Shown: piece by piece, positions 1 to 6,607 of the stretch | How the letters are laid out: every line of letters begins with the position of its first letter | Position numbering within the stretch: the stretch's first letter is position 1 | Source: Oscillospiraceae bacterium | GTDB taxonomy: Bacteria > Bacillota > Clostridia > Oscillospirales > Ruminococcaceae | Assembly: GCA_031285945.1 (NCBI GenBank) | Contig: JAITVF010000076.1 | Location: forward strand, 1 to 12,344 | Length of the DNA: 12,344 nucleotides | Direction of reading: 5' to 3' | Position numbers and translations under genes: made by a program | The notes under the pieces: generated by a model | Seen by the model: only the letters and a program-made list of their open reading frames with translations | The model's database searches: none | What the model was told of the DNA's origin: nothing

Positions 1-1
1 G

Positions 2-682
2 AAATACGACCTGATGGCCATACCGGTGGTGGACGCCGAAAAGCGGCTCGTAGGGATAATAACCATCGACGATATCGTAGACGTTATAGAGCAGGAAAAC
101 ACAGAGGACTTTCAAAGAATGGCGGCCATTGTCCCCACCGAGGGCACATATCTTGAGGCGGGGGTTATAAGGCTCGCCAAAAACAGGATACTGTGGCTCT
201 TGATCCTGATGATATCCGCCACCTTTACGGGCAGCATCATCACCCGCTTTGAGAAAATGCTCTCATCGGCGGTTATTCTCACGGCCTTTATCCCTATGCT
301 GATGAATTCGGGAGGAAACGCCGGGAACCAATCCTCCACCCTGGTTATACGCGGCATAGCCCTTGGCGAGATCGAGCTGCGCGACTGGCCCAGGGTTTTG
401 TGGAAAGAGCTGCGCGTGAGCGTTATTGCGGGCGTTTTGCTGGCGGTGGTCAACTTCGGGCGGATGTTCCTTATGGGGAACGCCTTCCCCGTTTCGCTTG
501 CGGTTTCGGTTACCCTTGTCTTTACCATAATGTTTTCTAAGATCATAGGCGGAACTCTGCCCGTCGCGGCCAGGGCGCTGGGACTCGATCCCGCCATAAT
601 GGCCGGGCCCTTTATCACCACCATAGTGGACGCCATAACCCTTCTTATCTACTTTAGCATAGCCTCGAGACTGGTCATGTAG
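2..682 (+). CDS. mgtE: MgtE-family magnesium transporter, C-terminal part (5' end outside window)
   Basis: This is the carboxy-terminal part of an MgtE magnesium channel, a dimeric inner-membrane protein whose cytosolic N and CBS domains sense Mg2+ and gate the pore. The reading frame is already open at base 2, so the N domain and most of the CBS pair lie to the left of the window. What is visible begins with the tail of a CBS domain (IPVVD...LVGIITIDDIVDVI). A linker helix and about five hydrophobic membrane segments follow. The family signature N-S-G-G-N-A-G-N-Q-S-S is at 305-337, and the motif LDPAIMAGPFITTIVDA, which carries the conserved pore-region Asp, lies near the end. The stop is TAG at 680-682. 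No frameshift is seen. The gene ends 42 bp before the asparaginase, so the two may share a transcript. Assignment to the family is firm. Confidence 0.94.
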   Translation, partial: KYDLMAIPVVDAEKRLVGIITIDDIVDVIEQENTEDFQRMAAIVPTEGTYLEAGVIRLAKNRILWLLILMISATFTGSIITRFEKMLSSAVILTAFIPMLMNSGGNAGNQSSTLVIRGIALGEIELRDWPRVLWKELRVSVIAGVLLAVVNFGRMFLMGNAFPVSLAVSVTLVFTIMFSKIIGGTLPVAARALGLDPAIMAGPFITTIVDAITLLIYFSIASRLVM

Positions 683-690
683 GCTTTTTA

Positions 691-703
691 GTATTATTAA
701 TAC
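691..703. repeat. Short AT-rich dyad in the mgtE-asparaginase gap
   Basis: GTATTA-T-TAATAC is a perfect 6-bp dyad around one central base in the 42-bp gap between mgtE and the asparaginase gene. It could be an operator half-site pair or simply chance in an AT-rich spacer. No promoter hexamers or T-run accompany it. Confidence 0.3.
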
Positions 704-724
704 GACGCAAAGAGGAAACACGAC

Positions 725-1717
725 GTGAAAAAGATAAAAATGCTTACAACCGGCGGAACTATCGCCTCTAAAGAAGGAAAGAAGGGTCTTGCCCCGGCCA
801 TGGGCCCCGGGGGGCTTTTGCACTACGCCGAGGAGCTTACAAGGCGCTTTTCGGTGGATGCCGAGGATCTTTTTTCGATGGATTCCTCCAATATTCAGCC
901 CGAGCAGTGGCAGGCCATAGCCCGGCGCGCCTTTGACGCGCTCAATAGCTGCGACGGCGTTATAGTCACACACGGCACCGATACTATGGCCTACACGGCG
1001 GCGGCGCTCAGCTTTATGCTCCAGGGCCTTGAAAAGCCGGTGGTACTGACCGGATCGCAAATCCCCATCGACGATCCCCTGAGCGACGCGAGAACTAATC
1101 TCTGCACCGCGGCTGAGGCCGTGGAGGCGGGGATGGCGGGGGTTATTGTGGCCTTTGACCGCAGGCTTATGAACGGAGCCAGAACGGTAAAGACCAGCAC
1201 CATGGACTTTGACGCGTTTCACAGCGTGAACGCCGCTGAAATGGCCAGGATATGCGCCGACGGCATCCGGGTATTTTCCCGCACTACGGCCCGCGAGGAG
1301 AGGCCTCTTAACCTGCTGGACTCTATTTGCACCGACGTTTTTCTTTTAAAGCTTATTCCCGGTACCCGCCCCGAAATATTTGACGCGCTTATGGATATAG
1401 GCTATAAGGGGATTGTCATCGAGGCCTTCGGCGCGGGAGGTATGCATTACCTGGGCCGCGACCTGCTGGGTAAGGTTCGCCGCCTGTGTGACGCGGGCGT
1501 AACCGTCGCGGTGTGCAGCCAGTGCCTTTACGAGCGCAGCGATCTCCATCTTTACGAGGTGGGGCGCAGGATACTCGAGGCGGGCGCGGTTTCGGCCATG
1601 GACATGACCACCGAGGCGGCAGTAACAAAGCTTATGTGGGCCCTCGGCCAGACGGGCGACCCGGCGCGCGCGGTAGCCCTGTTCGAAAAGAACCTGGTGG
1701 GGGAGCTGGCCGGGTAG
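725..1717 (+). CDS. ansA: L-asparaginase, cytoplasmic (type I-like)
   Basis: The 330-residue product belongs to the asparaginase/glutaminase family and should hydrolyse L-asparagine to aspartate and ammonia. The N-terminal nucleophile motif TTGGTIAS is present, with the catalytic Thr at residue 12. The second active-site motif HGTDT is at residues 83-87, with Thr85 and Asp86. The substrate-binding DSSNI motif is at 53-57. A Lys in RTVKTSTMDF corresponds to the catalytic Lys region. There is no signal peptide, so the enzyme is likely cytoplasmic, which fits type I enzymes of about 330-340 residues. The start is GTG at 725, behind AGAGGAAA at 711-718. The gene converges with the amidase gene, and the intergenic space holds strong hairpins. 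The ansA symbol rests on family type and length, not on genetic context. A broader asparaginase/Glu-tRNA amidotransferase relative is less likely. Confidence 0.92.
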   Translation: MKKIKMLTTGGTIASKEGKKGLAPAMGPGGLLHYAEELTRRFSVDAEDLFSMDSSNIQPEQWQAIARRAFDALNSCDGVIVTHGTDTMAYTAAALSFMLQGLEKPVVLTGSQIPIDDPLSDARTNLCTAAEAVEAGMAGVIVAFDRRLMNGARTVKTSTMDFDAFHSVNAAEMARICADGIRVFSRTTAREERPLNLLDSICTDVFLLKLIPGTRPEIFDALMDIGYKGIVIEAFGAGGMHYLGRDLLGKVRRLCDAGVTVAVCSQCLYERSDLHLYEVGRRILEAGAVSAMDMTTEAAVTKLMWALGQTGDPARAVALFEKNLVGELAG

Positions 1718-1738
1718 CTGCTGGCGTGTAGCCCTTTA

Positions 1739-1872
1739 CTGTAGCAATTGAGCATCTCTATTTACCTGTGTTTCTCCCCCGAAGGGGGGGGGAGAAACAC
1801 GTATAACTTCGTGGGTGTTCCCCGCTTCCGGCGGGGAACACCGGGGTAAATAGAGGGACTCAATTGCTATAG
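1739..1872. repeat. Nested inverted repeat: outer stem enclosing two GC hairpins
   Basis: The outer arms, 1739-1766 and 1845-1872, pair over 28 nt with one G-T wobble (1741/1870) and a 3-nt mismatch in the middle (1753-1755). Inside are two hairpins. The first is 1768-1780 with 1788-1800 (13 bp, GTGTTTC plus a C-run pairing with a G-run). The second is 1814-1825 with 1831-1842 (12 bp, perfect, loop TTCCG). The transcript would fold into a three-way junction on either strand. It lies between convergent genes, so a bidirectional terminator is possible, but no U-tract follows the outer stem. A MITE-like insertion is the alternative: the arms are bounded by TA on both sides, as after a TA target duplication, although this is inherent in any palindrome with TA there. 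No coding frame is visible. Confidence 0.8.
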
Positions 1873-1905
1873 GGGTGTTTGCCTGTAAGAATGGCAGTAG
1901 AAATG

Positions 1906-1927
1906 GCCGCCGGTGCTTGCCGGCGGC
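1906..1927. terminator. Probable bidirectional terminator between asparaginase and amidase
   Basis: A perfect 8-bp stem GCCGCCGG/CCGGCGGC (1906-1913 with 1920-1927) closes a 6-nt loop. On the plus strand it is followed by TTTGTGTT, and on the minus strand by CATTTCT just 25 bp past the amidase stop. The T-tracts are short, so termination strength is uncertain. The position between convergent stops supports the role. Confidence 0.5.
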
Positions 1928-1951
1928 TTTGTGTTGCGTGTTTATGTAGGC

Positions 1952-2944
1952 TTACTCTTTGATCAGCGCGGTAAAGCTCTCTCTTCCGGCTATTGCGTCG
2001 GAGGTGAGAAAATGGTCGCGCTGGAAAAAGCGCAGAGCCGTTGCGGTGCGGGGGCCGAAATAACCGTCCACCTCGCCGGGATCGTAGCCGTTGAGCGTTA
2101 ATAGCACCTGCAAAAGCGCTACCAGCGCACCCTGATCCCCCTGCCGTATGGGGCGTATGGCCATGGCGGTTAGGGGGCCGAATTTGCCGTCCACCGCGAG
2201 GCCCGCGTTATACGCTCCGTTCAGCTCGATCTGCAGAGCCACGGTTACGGCCCTGCGGGTGGGGTCGTCGTAACGGCCGGTTGGGGTCAGGCCAAAGCCG
2301 TAACGGCTCTCAAGCAGCTGCTGCATATCGTAGATTTCGTTTTCCTCGGGCTGGAGCGGCGGGGTTGGGGGGGTTGCGTTGGCGTTCCAGACAAGGCCGA
2401 AGTACTCCATGATTCCCTTAGCGATAGCCTGGGCGTAGGCGGTGAGGTTTTCATCAAACAGCAGGTTGTCGGTCTCGTTGATGATATAACCCATCTCAAG
2501 CAGCATGGCGGGCATAAGGGTGCGGCGCAGAACTGCGTAGTTCCCGCGCGAAACGCCCACGATGCGCTGAACCCCCACATCGTCCAGCTCCGAGAGCACC
2601 AGCTGCGCGGCCCTGCCCGAGGTCTCGGGAGGGGCTGTGAGATAGATATAGTTTTCTATGCCGTAGGTTTCGTCGGTAGGCCTTGTAAAGGAGTTGCGAT
2701 GCAGGGAAACGAACAGGTCCGCGTCGGCTTCGTTGGCCATGGCGGCGCGGTCTGCCAGCTCCACAAAGGTGTCGTCTGAGCGGGTCATCAGTACCTGAAG
2801 GCCCTGACGCTCGAGCTGGCGCTGAACCTCCAGGGCAAGGGCCAGGTTGTCGTCTTTTTCGCGGCGGCCAAGGCCCTGGGCGCCGTTATCCCAGCCGCCA
2901 TGTCCGGCGTCGACGGCTATGAGCAGGTTGGAGGCTGATTCCAT
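1952..2944 (-). CDS. N-acetylmuramoyl-L-alanine amidase (Amidase_3) with C-terminal peptidoglycan-binding region
   Basis: The 330-residue protein has an Amidase_3 catalytic domain (about residues 6-185), which cleaves the bond between N-acetylmuramic acid and the L-Ala of the stem peptide. The zinc ligands are visible: His15 in DAGHGG, Glu29 in GRREKDDNLA, and His82 in SLHRNS. The catalytic Glu150 is in MLLEMGYI. A proline-rich linker (about 188-202) leads to a C-terminal part containing at least one PG_binding_1 repeat (about 250-315, VDGKFG... and VDGYFGPRTATALRFFQ). The stretch at 205-245 looks like a weaker preceding repeat. There is no signal peptide or N-terminal membrane segment, since the catalytic fold begins almost at once. 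The ATG at 2944 follows AAAGGA on the minus strand at a rather long spacing of about 13 nt. The gene is divergent from the cobalamin operon. A sporulation (CwlD-like), autolysin or phage-derived origin cannot be separated from sequence alone. Confidence 0.92.
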   Translation of the reverse strand: MESASNLLIAVDAGHGGWDNGAQGLGRREKDDNLALALEVQRQLERQGLQVLMTRSDDTFVELADRAAMANEADADLFVSLHRNSFTRPTDETYGIENYIYLTAPPETSGRAAQLVLSELDDVGVQRIVGVSRGNYAVLRRTLMPAMLLEMGYIINETDNLLFDENLTAYAQAIAKGIMEYFGLVWNANATPPTPPLQPEENEIYDMQQLLESRYGFGLTPTGRYDDPTRRAVTVALQIELNGAYNAGLAVDGKFGPLTAMAIRPIRQGDQGALVALLQVLLTLNGYDPGEVDGYFGPRTATALRFFQRDHFLTSDAIAGRESFTALIKE

Positions 2945-3034
2945 AGATGCTTCACGATCCTTTCGCGCGGTAGTCCGAAATCAAAAGAAGATCGGCCGGG
3001 CGTATCTCGCGGGGGAGCGGGAGCGCGATATGCT

Positions 3035-3063
3035 TTGACAATGCGGGAAAAATGGGATATAAT
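3035..3063 (+). promoter_or_regulatory. Consensus sigma-A promoter for the cobalamin operon
   Basis: TTGACA at 3035-3040 and TATAAT at 3058-3063 are separated by exactly 17 bp, a perfect match to the housekeeping consensus. It points towards the HemC-like gene at 3330, so the start of transcription should lie near 3070, giving a leader of about 260 nt. No repressor site was recognised over it. So perfect a promoter would be constitutive unless the leader or a protein holds it in check. Confidence 0.85.
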
Positions 3064-3329
3064 CGAAACTGGAGCCAAAGCGCGCCTTACTCTCTTTTTT
3101 CGGCTAATACAGTATAGCGTTTCGGCAGAATAATGTGCCTGCGGCGAAAAAGAAGCTTTGCAATTATTAGCTAATCACTGATATACTGATATGTTGATAT
3201 ATTGTGTTTTCCCCGCCGACGGCGAGCGGCAGTAGAAAATTAGTTGTAGGAGCTGGCCGGTCAGACCACTAGGGTGAGAGAGCCGGTCTTTGTTTATGGA
3301 AAGCAGTCTGCGGGGGCGGAGGTGTACGG
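3064..3329 (+). promoter_or_regulatory. Long untranslated leader of the cobalamin operon, no recognised riboswitch
   Basis: This 266-bp stretch between promoter and first gene carries no plausible coding frame. It is more AT-rich than its neighbours in the middle. Visible elements are a T6 run at 3095-3100, a palindrome ATTAGCTAAT at 3166-3175, three tandem 8-bp units at 3177-3200, the inverted repeat CGCCG-A-CGGCG near 3213-3223, and a 7-bp direct repeat GCCGGTC at 3256-3262 and 3282-3288. The second copy of that repeat overlaps a small AGACC/GGTCT stem. A cobalamin riboswitch would be expected here, but I could not find its conserved core or a convincing B12 box. The ribosome binding site CGGAGGTG (3317-3324) ends the leader. 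Confidence 0.5.
3177..3200. repeat. Three tandem 8-bp repeats (ACTGATAT type)
   Basis: ACTGATAT, ACTGATAT and GTTGATAT follow one another without a gap, the third differing in two bases. They lie immediately after the palindrome ATTAGCTAAT in the cobalamin operon leader. Such iterated units can be protein-binding sites, but the 8-bp period is not a helical turn, so this may be a simple slippage product. Confidence 0.6.
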
Positions 3330-4205
3330 GTGAGGGTTATAAGAGTATGCGGCTGGAATACGGCCGAAGGCATTGCCTGGGCCCATGCGGTTATGGAGGC
3401 GGTGCAGGATTACGACCCCGCCCTGGTGCCGGAGCTTGTGGCGGTCGATTATTCCGAGGCGAAAACTGGGAAGGTCTTTGACCTTTCGGCTCTCGACAGG
3501 GCTCTTCTGGAGGGGCGGGCAGATCTTGCGGCGCAGAGCCTGGACTCTATGCCCTTTAAGCTGCCGCCGGGACTTCCCATTGTCGCGGTAGGGCGAAGGG
3601 AGGACGCCCGCACCGCCTTGGTGGCTCCCTTGGAGCGCGGCGTTCCCGATCAGTCGGCGCCGACAGGAGTGCGGACCGGGGGCCAGCTTGCGCAGATGGC
3701 GGGGCTTTACCCCAACCGGTCTTTTAGCCTTGTGACGGGAAGCGCGCAGGAGCGTCTTTCAAGGCTCGACTGCGGGGAATTTGGGGCCATGCTTTTTTCG
3801 GTCGCCGAGCTGGCGGAAATACGCGGGCTCGACAGAGCGTATGAAATATATTCAGTCCGGCGTATGCTGCCATTTTGCGGGCAGGGAATTATCGCGGTGC
3901 AGGCGAGGCTTGGCGAAAACATGGCTTTTCTTTCCCGCTTTCACGATGTGGATTGTTGGGACGCGGCGATGTGCGAAAGATCCTTCGCCGAAATTCTGGG
4001 CGAGAAAATCCCTCTGGCCGTTTACGCGGCCATGAGAGGAGACAGGCTTTCGGCGCGGGGTATGATGGCGGATAAAAACGGGAGAATGTGGACGGGGGAA
4101 ATGAGCGGCGGGCGCGAGGACGCCGAGAAGATTGGCGCGGCTCTCGCGGCAAAGCTCCGGCTGGAGGCGGCCGGCCCCCGCCCCTTAAGGCGATATGAAA
4201 ACTGA
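3330..4205 (+). CDS. Hydroxymethylbilane synthase (HemC)-like protein lacking catalytic residues
   Basis: The 291-residue product aligns end to end, by eye, with porphobilinogen deaminase (about 310 residues). Shared blocks are ALLEGRADLAAQSLDSMP (HemC: ALLENRADIAVHSMKDVP), the LSRLDCGEFGAMLFSVAEL block, LPFCGQG (HemC: LPAVGQG) near 180-186, and the C-terminal EKIPLAVYA block. Key residues are changed. The dipyrromethane-attachment Cys of GGC(Q)VP is Glu225, and the catalytic Asp of KDVP is Ser73. The RR pair after GTSSL is absent, and the N-terminal TRQSPLAL motif is replaced by GWNTAEGI. It is therefore unlikely to polymerise porphobilinogen. The frame is intact and GTG at 3330 has a good ribosome binding site at 3317-3324, so this is a maintained gene and not debris. 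It overlaps cobT by 11 bp. The role is unknown; a tetrapyrrole-binding or scaffolding function is only a guess. Confidence 0.8.
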   Translation: MRVIRVCGWNTAEGIAWAHAVMEAVQDYDPALVPELVAVDYSEAKTGKVFDLSALDRALLEGRADLAAQSLDSMPFKLPPGLPIVAVGRREDARTALVAPLERGVPDQSAPTGVRTGGQLAQMAGLYPNRSFSLVTGSAQERLSRLDCGEFGAMLFSVAELAEIRGLDRAYEIYSVRRMLPFCGQGIIAVQARLGENMAFLSRFHDVDCWDAAMCERSFAEILGEKIPLAVYAAMRGDRLSARGMMADKNGRMWTGEMSGGREDAEKIGAALAAKLRLEAAGPRPLRRYEN

Positions 4206-5286
4206 AGGCGTTATTGCGGAGGTCATAAAAAAGATTACCCCCCTGGACTCGGCCGCGATGGCCATTGCCCGCGAAAGGCTGGACGGCATCTTAAAGCCGC
4301 TCGACGGCCTGGGTGACCTTGAAGGGCACCTTGTTCGGGTGGCGGGGATAACCGGCAACGCCAGGATAGATCTTTCGGGCAAGGCGGTGGTGGTGTTCTG
4401 CGCCGACCACGGGGTGGTCGCGCGGGGCGTTTCCCAGACGGGGAGGGAGGTAACCTCGCTGGTGGCCGAGAATTTGGCCGCCGGCAGGACCAGCGTCTGC
4501 CTTATGGCCAGGGTGGCGGGCGCCCAGGTGGTGGCGGTCGATATCGGAATCTCGTCGCCGAGGCCGATTCCGGGGCTTTGGAACCATAGGATCGCGCCCG
4601 GCACAAGGGATTTTCTCGAGGCTCCCGCCATGAGCAGAGAGGAAGCCGAGCAGGCGCTGGAGGCGGGGATCATCGTCGCCCGCAAGCTGGCGGGCCAGGG
4701 GTTTCGTATGCTTGCCACTGGTGAAATGGGGATAGGGAACACAACCTCGGCCGCGGCACTTATCGCCGCCATGACGGGCCTTCCCGCCAGCGAGGTCACA
4801 GGGAGGGGCGCGGGCCTTTCTGACGAGGGGCTCATACGCAAGATAGCGGTAGTGGAGGAGGCGCTGAGAATCCACAGGCCCGACCCGGAGGACGCGATAG
4901 ATCTGCTCTCTAAGGTAGGGGGCTTTGATATCGCCGGTATAGCGGGGCTCTGCCTGGGCGGGGCCGCGACGAGGATTCCGGTGGTGCTCGACGGCTTTGT
5001 GTCGGGGGTAGCCGCGATGCTGGCGGCGAGAATCTGCCCCGGGGTCAGGCGTTACCTTTTGCCCTCACATCAGGCGGCGGAGCCGGCGGCGGGGGTGGCG
5101 TTGCGCGATCTTGAGCTCGAGCCTCTGCTCACATTAAGGATGAAGCTGGGCGAGGGAACCGGCGCGGTAGCGGCTCTTCCTCTTTATGATATGGCCTCCT
5201 GCGTTTACTCCGAAGCGATTTTCTTTGGCGAAAGGGGAATGCCACCCTACGTTCGCTACGAAACCGCGGTTGAAGAGCCGGTGTGA
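4195..5286 (+). CDS. cobT: Nicotinate-nucleotide:dimethylbenzimidazole phosphoribosyltransferase
   Basis: CobT transfers ribose phosphate from nicotinate mononucleotide to the lower-ligand base (5,6-dimethylbenzimidazole or a related base), giving alpha-ribazole 5'-phosphate for the nucleotide loop of cobalamin. The 363-residue length is normal. Family blocks are seen in order: LDGLGDLEGHL near residues 36-46, VVFCADHGVVARGVSQ near 64-79, VAVDIGI, the glycine-rich GEMGIGNTTSAAAL near 178-191, and a late region LGEGTGAVAALPL. The conserved catalytic Glu of this family usually lies in the LGEGTGA segment, which is intact. ATG at 4195 lies inside the end of the HemC-like gene, and the stop overlaps the next GTG as GTGA, which indicates translational coupling. 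Which base it activates cannot be read from the sequence. Confidence 0.95.
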   Translation: MKTEGVIAEVIKKITPLDSAAMAIARERLDGILKPLDGLGDLEGHLVRVAGITGNARIDLSGKAVVVFCADHGVVARGVSQTGREVTSLVAENLAAGRTSVCLMARVAGAQVVAVDIGISSPRPIPGLWNHRIAPGTRDFLEAPAMSREEAEQALEAGIIVARKLAGQGFRMLATGEMGIGNTTSAAALIAAMTGLPASEVTGRGAGLSDEGLIRKIAVVEEALRIHRPDPEDAIDLLSKVGGFDIAGIAGLCLGGAATRIPVVLDGFVSGVAAMLAARICPGVRRYLLPSHQAAEPAAGVALRDLELEPLLTLRMKLGEGTGAVAALPLYDMASCVYSEAIFFGERGMPPYVRYETAVEEPV

Positions 5287-5804
5287 GGGCGCTTGTTTAC
5301 GGCGGCTCAGGCAGCGGGAAAAGCGCTTTTGCCGAGGATTTGGCGGCAAGCCTTTCGGACAGGCGAATCTACCTCGCGACCATGCCCGCCTCAGGTGAGG
5401 AAAGCAAGGCCAGAATCCTTCGCCACCGCGCCGCGCGGGAGAGTAAGGGGTTTGTCACGGTAGAATACGCGGGGGATCCCGTAAGGCTCAGGCTGCCCGG
5501 GGATTGCGGCTGCCTTCTTCTGGAGGATGCGGGCAACCTTGCGGCCAACGCCCTGTTTGAGCGCGGTGTGCCGCCGGGGGAAGCGCCATCCATGCTTTTT
5601 GAGGGGATATTGTCCCTGGCCGGGCAGACGGAGCATCTGGTTATAGTGACGGTGGACGTTTTTTCGGACGGGATATGCTACCGGGAGGAAACGCAAGACT
5701 ACCTTAGCTGCCTGGCGCGGCTCAATTTGCGCCTTGCGTCGTGGGCCGACACCCTTACAGAGGTGGTCTGCGGCCTGCCCATTTACCATAAGAATAGCCG
5801 ATAA
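5283..5804 (+). CDS. cobU: Adenosylcobinamide kinase / adenosylcobinamide-phosphate guanylyltransferase (CobU), divergent C-terminus
   Basis: CobU phosphorylates adenosylcobinamide and then transfers GMP to it, giving adenosylcobinamide-GDP for CobS. The 173-residue protein is close to the usual length of about 180. The P-loop GGSGSGKS is at residues 7-14. The RILRHRAAR segment carries His48, matching the guanylylated His of the family. LLLEDAGNLAANALF (78-92) matches the LLDCLTLWLSNLL block. The usual SNEVGMGIVP motif is not conserved: the matching stretch is VTVDVFSDGICY (122-133). The RP..W motif after the His is also altered (ARESKGF). The ending VVCGLPIYHK is typical. The GTG start overlaps the cobT stop by 4 bp. 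The motif missing here is present in the second CobU-like protein downstream, which suggests that the two share the work. Confidence 0.87.
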   Translation: MRALVYGGSGSGKSAFAEDLAASLSDRRIYLATMPASGEESKARILRHRAARESKGFVTVEYAGDPVRLRLPGDCGCLLLEDAGNLAANALFERGVPPGEAPSMLFEGILSLAGQTEHLVIVTVDVFSDGICYREETQDYLSCLARLNLRLASWADTLTEVVCGLPIYHKNSR

Positions 5805-5830
5805 AGTCATAATCCGGGAAGTAGCAGCAG

Positions 5831-6607
5831 ATGAAGAGAATCCTTTCTGGCCTTCTGGCCGCATTTTCACTTTACAGCGTTTTGCCGCTGCCGGCGGGCA
5901 GGGTCGTGTGGGATAAAGAGGGTATGCGCTATACTCTCTGCTTTTTTCCGGGAGTGGGGGTTTTTATCTTTGGCGCGCAATGGCTGTGGAGCTCGGCCGC
6001 GTCGGGAGCTTTTGTTTCGCCGGTTTTGTTCGGCGCCGTCGCCGCCCTTTTGCCGGTTCTTTTAACGGGCGGCATACACATGGACGGATTTATAGACGCG
6101 ATGGACGCCATAGGCAGCCACGCGCCCCCCTCACGCCGCCTCGAGATACTCGCGGACCCGCGCGTCGGCGCCTTTGGGGTTATGGGCTGCGGCGGATATT
6201 TTATTTTAAGCGCGGGGCTGTGGGCCCAGGTTTCGGCGAGCCCCCGCCATATGGCCATAGCTTCTCTGGGCTTTGTCTTTTCCCGGGCAATGGCCTCCTT
6301 CTCGGCGGCGCTTATTCCGCCCGCAAAGAAGGAGGGGATGATGTTCTTGCTGCACGGCAGCGCTCCCACCGCCGCGGTCATGGCCTGCTCGGCTGTATTT
6401 TTTACCGCCTGCGGGGCTGCGGCCGTTCTGCTCGACCCTCTTTGCGGAGCGCTGACGTCCGCGCTCTGCCTCTTATACCGCCCACTTCACCGCCGCTTCT
6501 GCCTGCGGGCCTTCGGCGGAAACACAGGTGATCTCACCGGGTTCTTTATTCTCAACGCAGAGCTTATCTGTCTTGCTACAGCCGCCGCGGGAGGAGTTTT
6601 TTCATGA
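5831..6607 (+). CDS. cobS: Adenosylcobinamide-GDP ribazoletransferase (cobalamin synthase)
   Basis: CobS is an integral membrane enzyme that joins adenosylcobinamide-GDP to alpha-ribazole (or its 5'-phosphate), closing the nucleotide loop. The 258-residue length fits. The acidic metal-binding motif GGIHMDGFIDAMDA (80-93) matches the family's GGLHLDGLADTADG. RRLEILADPRVGAFG (102-116) and FGGNTGDLTG (228-237) are the other signatures. Five to seven hydrophobic segments are evident around these motifs. ATG at 5831 follows a 26-bp gap, the largest inside the cob cluster, with only a weak Shine-Dalgarno (GGGAAG). The stop overlaps the next ATG as ATGA. The GC-rich 3' half has a long open frame in another phase, which has no recognisable content. 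Confidence 0.94.
   Translation: MKRILSGLLAAFSLYSVLPLPAGRVVWDKEGMRYTLCFFPGVGVFIFGAQWLWSSAASGAFVSPVLFGAVAALLPVLLTGGIHMDGFIDAMDAIGSHAPPSRRLEILADPRVGAFGVMGCGGYFILSAGLWAQVSASPRHMAIASLGFVFSRAMASFSAALIPPAKKEGMMFLLHGSAPTAAVMACSAVFFTACGAAAVLLDPLCGALTSALCLLYRPLHRRFCLRAFGGNTGDLTGFFILNAELICLATAAAGGVFS

Noticed and set aside
263..1222. Minus-strand open frame of 319 codons over mgtE and the asparaginase gene
   Set aside because: It spans two convincing plus-strand genes, has no recognisable motif, and has the basic, low-complexity composition of a shadow frame.
1784..1792. G9 run as a phase-variation tract
   Set aside because: It forms the 3' arm and loop of a hairpin in a noncoding region away from any start codon or promoter, so switching of a gene is not supported.
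3255..3271. B12-box-like stretch GGCCGGTCAGACC in the cob leader
   Set aside because: It resembles the B12 box only with an inserted base, and I could not find the other conserved riboswitch elements upstream in the right order. Left as unproven.
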